This document shows positions 61,399-64,000 of a stretch of DNA of 64,000 nucleotides, in pieces (positions within the stretch are counted from its first letter, which is position 1; every line of letters starts with the position of its first letter). The position numbers were made by a program, and so were the translations under genes. A model generated the notes under the pieces. That model was not told the origin of the DNA. It did no database searches and saw only the letters and a program-made list of their open reading frames with translations. This stretch comes from Maribellus comscasis. GTDB taxonomy: Bacteria > Bacteroidota > Bacteroidia > Bacteroidales > Prolixibacteraceae. Where the stretch lies: NCBI RefSeq assembly GCF_009762775.1, contig NZ_CP046401.1, forward strand, positions 4,426,001-4,490,000, given 5' to 3'.

Positions 61399-61492
61399 TT
61401 TCAGCTTTCATTACTAGTCTCCGTCCTTTTTTATCTGAAGTTTCAGAACACTTCTCATTTACAAGCTCAATAGAATTCATCATTTCCTGAAA

Positions 61493-62128
61493 TTAAGGAG
61501 CAAGTCGTTTGATTAGCCAAACATCTCCTTGTTTTTCATAAGATATTCTGTCGTGAAGACGGTTTTCACGTCCCTGCCAAAATTCAAATTTCTCCGGTTT
61601 TACCCGGTAACCGCCCCAGTTTTCAGGTCGGGCTGGTTTCCCGTTTTGCAGTTGATTTTGTAAAATTTCAAATTGGTTCTCTAAATATTTTCTTGAAGGA
61701 ATTTCAGTACTCTGTTCTGATATGATAGCGCTTATCTGACTCATAAGCGGACGTGAATGAAAATATTTATCAGATAAATTTGTTTCGGTTTTTGAGGCAA
61801 ATCCTGAAATTCGAACCTGCCTTTCAAGCTTTGGCCAGTAAAAGTGGAGACCAACGGCAGGATTACTTTCAATAGAAATACCTTTTTCACTGTTGTAGTT
61901 GGTAAAGAAAATAAATCCGTTTTCGTCGAAATATTTTAATAATACAATTCTTGACTGAGGAAAACCATCTGTCCCAAAAGTAACAAGCGACATGGCAGTT
62001 GAATCGTCTGTATTTGTTCCTACAACTTCATCCAGCCAAATACTAAATTGGGCAACCGGATTTTCACTTATTGTTTCGCGCGACAAATCGGCATATGTAT
62101 ATTCTCTCCTAACAGAATCGATTTTCAT
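61493..62128 (-). CDS. pdxH: Pyridoxamine 5'-phosphate oxidase
   Basis: 211-aa FMN-dependent enzyme that oxidises pyridoxine/pyridoxamine 5'-phosphate to PLP. The N-terminal RREYTYADLSRETISENPVAQFSIWLDEVV, the FMN-binding PQSRIVLLKYFDENGFIFFTNYNSEKG, LERQVRISGFASKTE, and C-terminal RPENWGGYRVKPEKFEFWQGRENRLHDRISYE with the R-L-H-D-R motif match the family exactly. It supplies the cofactor for the threonine aldolase and other PLP enzymes. Monocistronic, minus strand, convergent with dnaX. Confidence 0.97.
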   Translation of the reverse strand: MKIDSVRREYTYADLSRETISENPVAQFSIWLDEVVGTNTDDSTAMSLVTFGTDGFPQSRIVLLKYFDENGFIFFTNYNSEKGISIESNPAVGLHFYWPKLERQVRISGFASKTETNLSDKYFHSRPLMSQISAIISEQSTEIPSRKYLENQFEILQNQLQNGKPARPENWGGYRVKPEKFEFWQGRENRLHDRISYEKQGDVWLIKRLAP

Positions 62129-62262
62129 CGTTGTACTTTTTCAAATAACTGTTTAAAGAACAGAATGTTTAAAAAAAAATGAATCAATTGAACTTTTTGA
62201 TTTTTTATTTCGTTCTATAAAAAGAGTAATTAGTATTTTATTAACCCAAAATTTAAATTGTT

Positions 62263-62871
62263 ATGAAAAAGTTGATTGGTATTTTTATCATGTTGTTGTC
62301 TGTCTCGGTAATGGCAGGGAATGGTGAAGGGAAGATGGATCTGGGAGATAAAGCGGCATTAACACACATAAAAATGCTTGATGTTTCCGGAGAGAAAATT
62401 TCTCTTGGCGAGGCTCAAAAGGATAATGGTTTAGTTGTAATATTTTCGTGTAACACGTGTCCGTTTGTAAAACAGTGGGAAGATCGTTACCCCGAAATTA
62501 AAAAGTGGGCTGACAAAAACGACGTAGGCATGATCGTGTTAAACTCAAATTATCAGAACCGCGACGGTGTTGACTCATACGAAGCAATGCAAAAGCATGC
62601 CGAAACCAAAGGTTACAATTTTCATTATGTAGTTGATGAAGAAAGTCAGATTGCAAATGCATTTGGCGGGCAAACTACACCACACGTATTTTTATTCGAC
62701 AGTAATATGGAACTTGCCTACAAAGGTGCTATTGACGATAGTTACAAAAGTGCCGATGAAGTGAAACAGGCATATTTAAAAGATGCGATTGTTAGTCTGG
62801 CGAGTAATGAAAAAATTGCAGTAAACGAAACAAAACCCACAGGGTGCAGCATTAAAAGGAAGGTTCAATAA
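62263..62871 (+). CDS. Exported thioredoxin-fold (redoxin) protein
   Basis: 202-aa protein with a signal peptide (about 3-18, ending VMAG). The redoxin domain shows a C-x-x-C site, Cys63 and Cys66, in VVIFSCNTCPFVKQWEDRYPEIKK, GMIVLNSNYQNRDGVDSY, and the cis-Pro region GGQTTPHVFLFDSNMELAYKGAIDDSY. This AhpC/TSA-like group with CNTCP is frequent in Bacteroidota and may reduce thiols or peroxides in the periplasm; the substrate is unknown. It ends at a strong terminator before rsmD. Confidence 0.92.
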   Translation: MKKLIGIFIMLLSVSVMAGNGEGKMDLGDKAALTHIKMLDVSGEKISLGEAQKDNGLVVIFSCNTCPFVKQWEDRYPEIKKWADKNDVGMIVLNSNYQNRDGVDSYEAMQKHAETKGYNFHYVVDEESQIANAFGGQTTPHVFLFDSNMELAYKGAIDDSYKSADEVKQAYLKDAIVSLASNEKIAVNETKPTGCSIKRKVQ

Positions 62872-62904
62872 ACGAACGGTTACTAAATTGAATTGAAATG
62901 GATT

Positions 62905-62935
62905 GGCTCTTTCCCGGAAGGGGAAGGGCTTTTTT
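62905..62935 (+). terminator. Intrinsic terminator after the redoxin gene
   Basis: GCTCTTTCCC (62906-62915) pairs with GGGGAAGGGC (62920-62929), ten pairs with two G-U, around GGAA, followed by six T residues that overlap the rsmD stop codon. Confidence 0.9.
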
Positions 62936-63467
62936 ATGCTTCGAAAAAACTAAAATTTACTTTTCCATAATTTCTGATTTCTTTGAAATTAGGGTGAGAA
63001 GTGAAGCTATATTCCCTGGGATGTTCCAGTATAAACAGGCCCTTGTTTTTTAAAACATTCCCGGAAAAAACGGCAGCAGGGACCTCTGTAAATTGGGGCA
63101 GGTCGAAAGGAGGATCTGCAAAAACGATATCAAATTGCCCCTGGAATTTGAACAGAAACTTGAAAACATCGGTTTTAAAAGCTCTTACATTATCAATTTG
63201 TAGTTTTTTTATAACGCCTAAAATAAACTGGTAGTGGTGGAAATTTTTTTCAACAAAGGTTACTTCTTGTGCGCCACGGCTAACAAACTCATAGCCCATG
63301 CTTCCGGTCCCCGAAAACAAATCGAGTACTGTTTTATCTGAAAAGTCAATACGATTTTCCAGAATATTAAACAAGCCTTCTTTAGCAATATCGGTAGTTG
63401 GCCGGCCACTCATTTTTTTACCCGGACTAAAAATGCGGCCTTTATATTTTCCTCCAACAATTCTCAT
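62934..63467 (-). CDS. rsmD: 16S rRNA (guanine(966)-N(2))-methyltransferase RsmD
   Basis: 177-aa SAM-dependent methyltransferase. The family start MRIVGGKYKGRIFSPG, RPTTDIAKEGLFNILEN, the SAM motif DLFSGTGSMGYEFVSRGAQEVTFVEK and the catalytic DPPF (FADPPFDLP) are all present. It methylates G966 of 16S rRNA near the decoding centre. It overlaps the upstream DUF3822 gene by 4 nt, so the two are coupled, a pairing common in Bacteroidota. Confidence 0.96.
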   Translation of the reverse strand: MRIVGGKYKGRIFSPGKKMSGRPTTDIAKEGLFNILENRIDFSDKTVLDLFSGTGSMGYEFVSRGAQEVTFVEKNFHHYQFILGVIKKLQIDNVRAFKTDVFKFLFKFQGQFDIVFADPPFDLPQFTEVPAAVFSGNVLKNKGLFILEHPREYSFTSHPNFKEIRNYGKVNFSFFEA

Positions 63468-64000
63468 AATACAGAGTTTAGCAGGTTGTATAAACTGTAT
63501 TCCTGAGTCTTAAATATTTCTGTGTTAATTTCAATATTTTTTGCAGGTTTTAGTTCTTGGGTTGATATAAAATATTTTTTGATTTCCAAAATTGTCTCTT
63601 CGCCACCATATATATCACCGGCTATAAAAACATCTGTTTTTGTTGGGCTAAAATGATATTGTTTTGTTGTAGAAAGCGTGTAAAATATAATATCATTTTT
63701 ATGTGAAAGGTTGTAGCTGTTTGCCAGCAACAGTTTTTGTTCCCGGAATAGAACCAGATAAAAATAACCGGAACTAAAAAGGATGATCAATCCATTTCTG
63801 TCTGCACTGATTTGTGGCAAATTTTCAATACATATTGTTAAGGGATGGAATATTTCTGAATCAGGGAATTGTTCAGATAAATAGCCTTTAAAATCTTTCG
63901 GAAGGGTAAAAAGCAATCTTAAATCGTGTACATTAACCTGGTTTTCCGATATTTCAATCTCACTGTTACTCAATTCAAAAACGGACTCAACCAATTTTTT
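63464..64000 (-). CDS. DUF3822 family protein, C-terminal part
   Basis: The reading frame is open to the right edge; a Met at 63994 exists, but DUF3822 proteins are usually about 260-280 aa, so this is probably the C-terminal two-thirds of a gene that starts outside the window. The visible sequence has an actin-like/ASKHA-type ending (NVHDLRLLFTLPKDFKGYLSEQFPDSEIFHPLTICIEN, GLIILFSSGYFYLVLFREQKLLLANSYN, KTDVFIAGDIYGGEETILEIKKYF). Function unknown. It is coupled to rsmD by a 4-nt overlap. Confidence 0.8.
   Translation of the reverse strand, partial: KKLVESVFELSNSEIEISENQVNVHDLRLLFTLPKDFKGYLSEQFPDSEIFHPLTICIENLPQISADRNGLIILFSSGYFYLVLFREQKLLLANSYNLSHKNDIIFYTLSTTKQYHFSPTKTDVFIAGDIYGGEETILEIKKYFISTQELKPAKNIEINTEIFKTQEYSLYNLLNSVL

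Noticed and set aside
1..64000. CRISPR array, rRNA, insertion sequence, prophage or integrative element
   Set aside because: No regularly spaced repeats, rRNA segments, transposase or integrase motifs were found; the tRNA-Met gene has no partial duplicate nearby that would indicate an attachment site.

Overview
This window comes from a member of the Bacteroidota, most probably the Marinilabiliales/Prolixibacteraceae branch; the order-level placement is inference from gene content. The evidence is a low-GC genome with A/T-rich leaders and no clear Shine-Dalgarno sites, repeated TAnnTTTG-type -7 promoter elements, a SusC/SusD pair with STN domain and its own ECF sigma/FecR pair, several sulfatases, a type IX secretion plug protein, an Na+-NQR operon, and Bacteroidota-style short AMP nucleosidase, long NusB and START-like proteins.

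Layout. 1-6.4 kb: the start of a secreted substrate-binding protein, then the complete nqrABCDEF operon (minus strand) behind a well-formed promoter. 6.6-11 kb: T9SS plug protein, a decayed PAS/LuxR regulator pseudogene and a large membrane histidine kinase. 11-21.4 kb: housekeeping genes (P5C dehydrogenase, FtsB-like, YqgE, an amn-holA-rhomboid-aminotransferase operon, a lone HsdR_N-type nuclease domain, a giant GT2/sugar-transferase fusion with a GNAT, recR). 21.6-25.4 kb: Tat-exported Gfo/Idh/MocA oxidoreductase and malic enzyme. 25.7-35.9 kb: a polysaccharide-utilisation locus: ECF sigma, FecR anti-sigma, SusC, SusD and two heparan-N-sulfatase-like sulfatases. 36-42 kb: tRNA-Met(CAU), START-like protein, an LptF/G permease with two glycosyltransferases in a translationally coupled operon, and ribBA. 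42-49 kb: an arylsulfatase, a small DUF4870-like membrane protein, a decayed 3' copy of ribA, four uncharacterised exported proteins and a TPR-AraC regulator. 49-51.5 kb: a second ECF sigma/anti-sigma/Spy-like operon and a NUDIX-winged-helix regulator. 51.6-64 kb: ychF, nusB-DUF1573-yajC, a second rhomboid, threonine aldolase, a GPP34-photolyase-membrane protein operon, glutathione peroxidase, dnaX, pdxH, a thioredoxin-like protein, rsmD and a DUF3822 protein cut by the window edge.

The most notable signal is dnaX: the gamma-length ORF ends in a run of ten A residues directly followed by TAG, and the tau C-terminal domain continues in the -1 frame. This resembles known dnaX slippage/frameshift systems, although an assembly homopolymer error must be excluded. 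Other points of note are the ribA 3' remnant beyond the arylsulfatase, the GT2 fusion whose sugar-transferase part lacks the catalytic core, a sulfatase with a non-canonical C-S-P-G-R site, and the GPP34-photolyase operon.

No rRNA, CRISPR array, insertion sequence, integrase or phage gene was seen. No operon here is plainly a wholly new system; the best candidates for undescribed biology are the dnaX slippage site and the unknown secreted-protein cluster at 44.3-46.7 kb.
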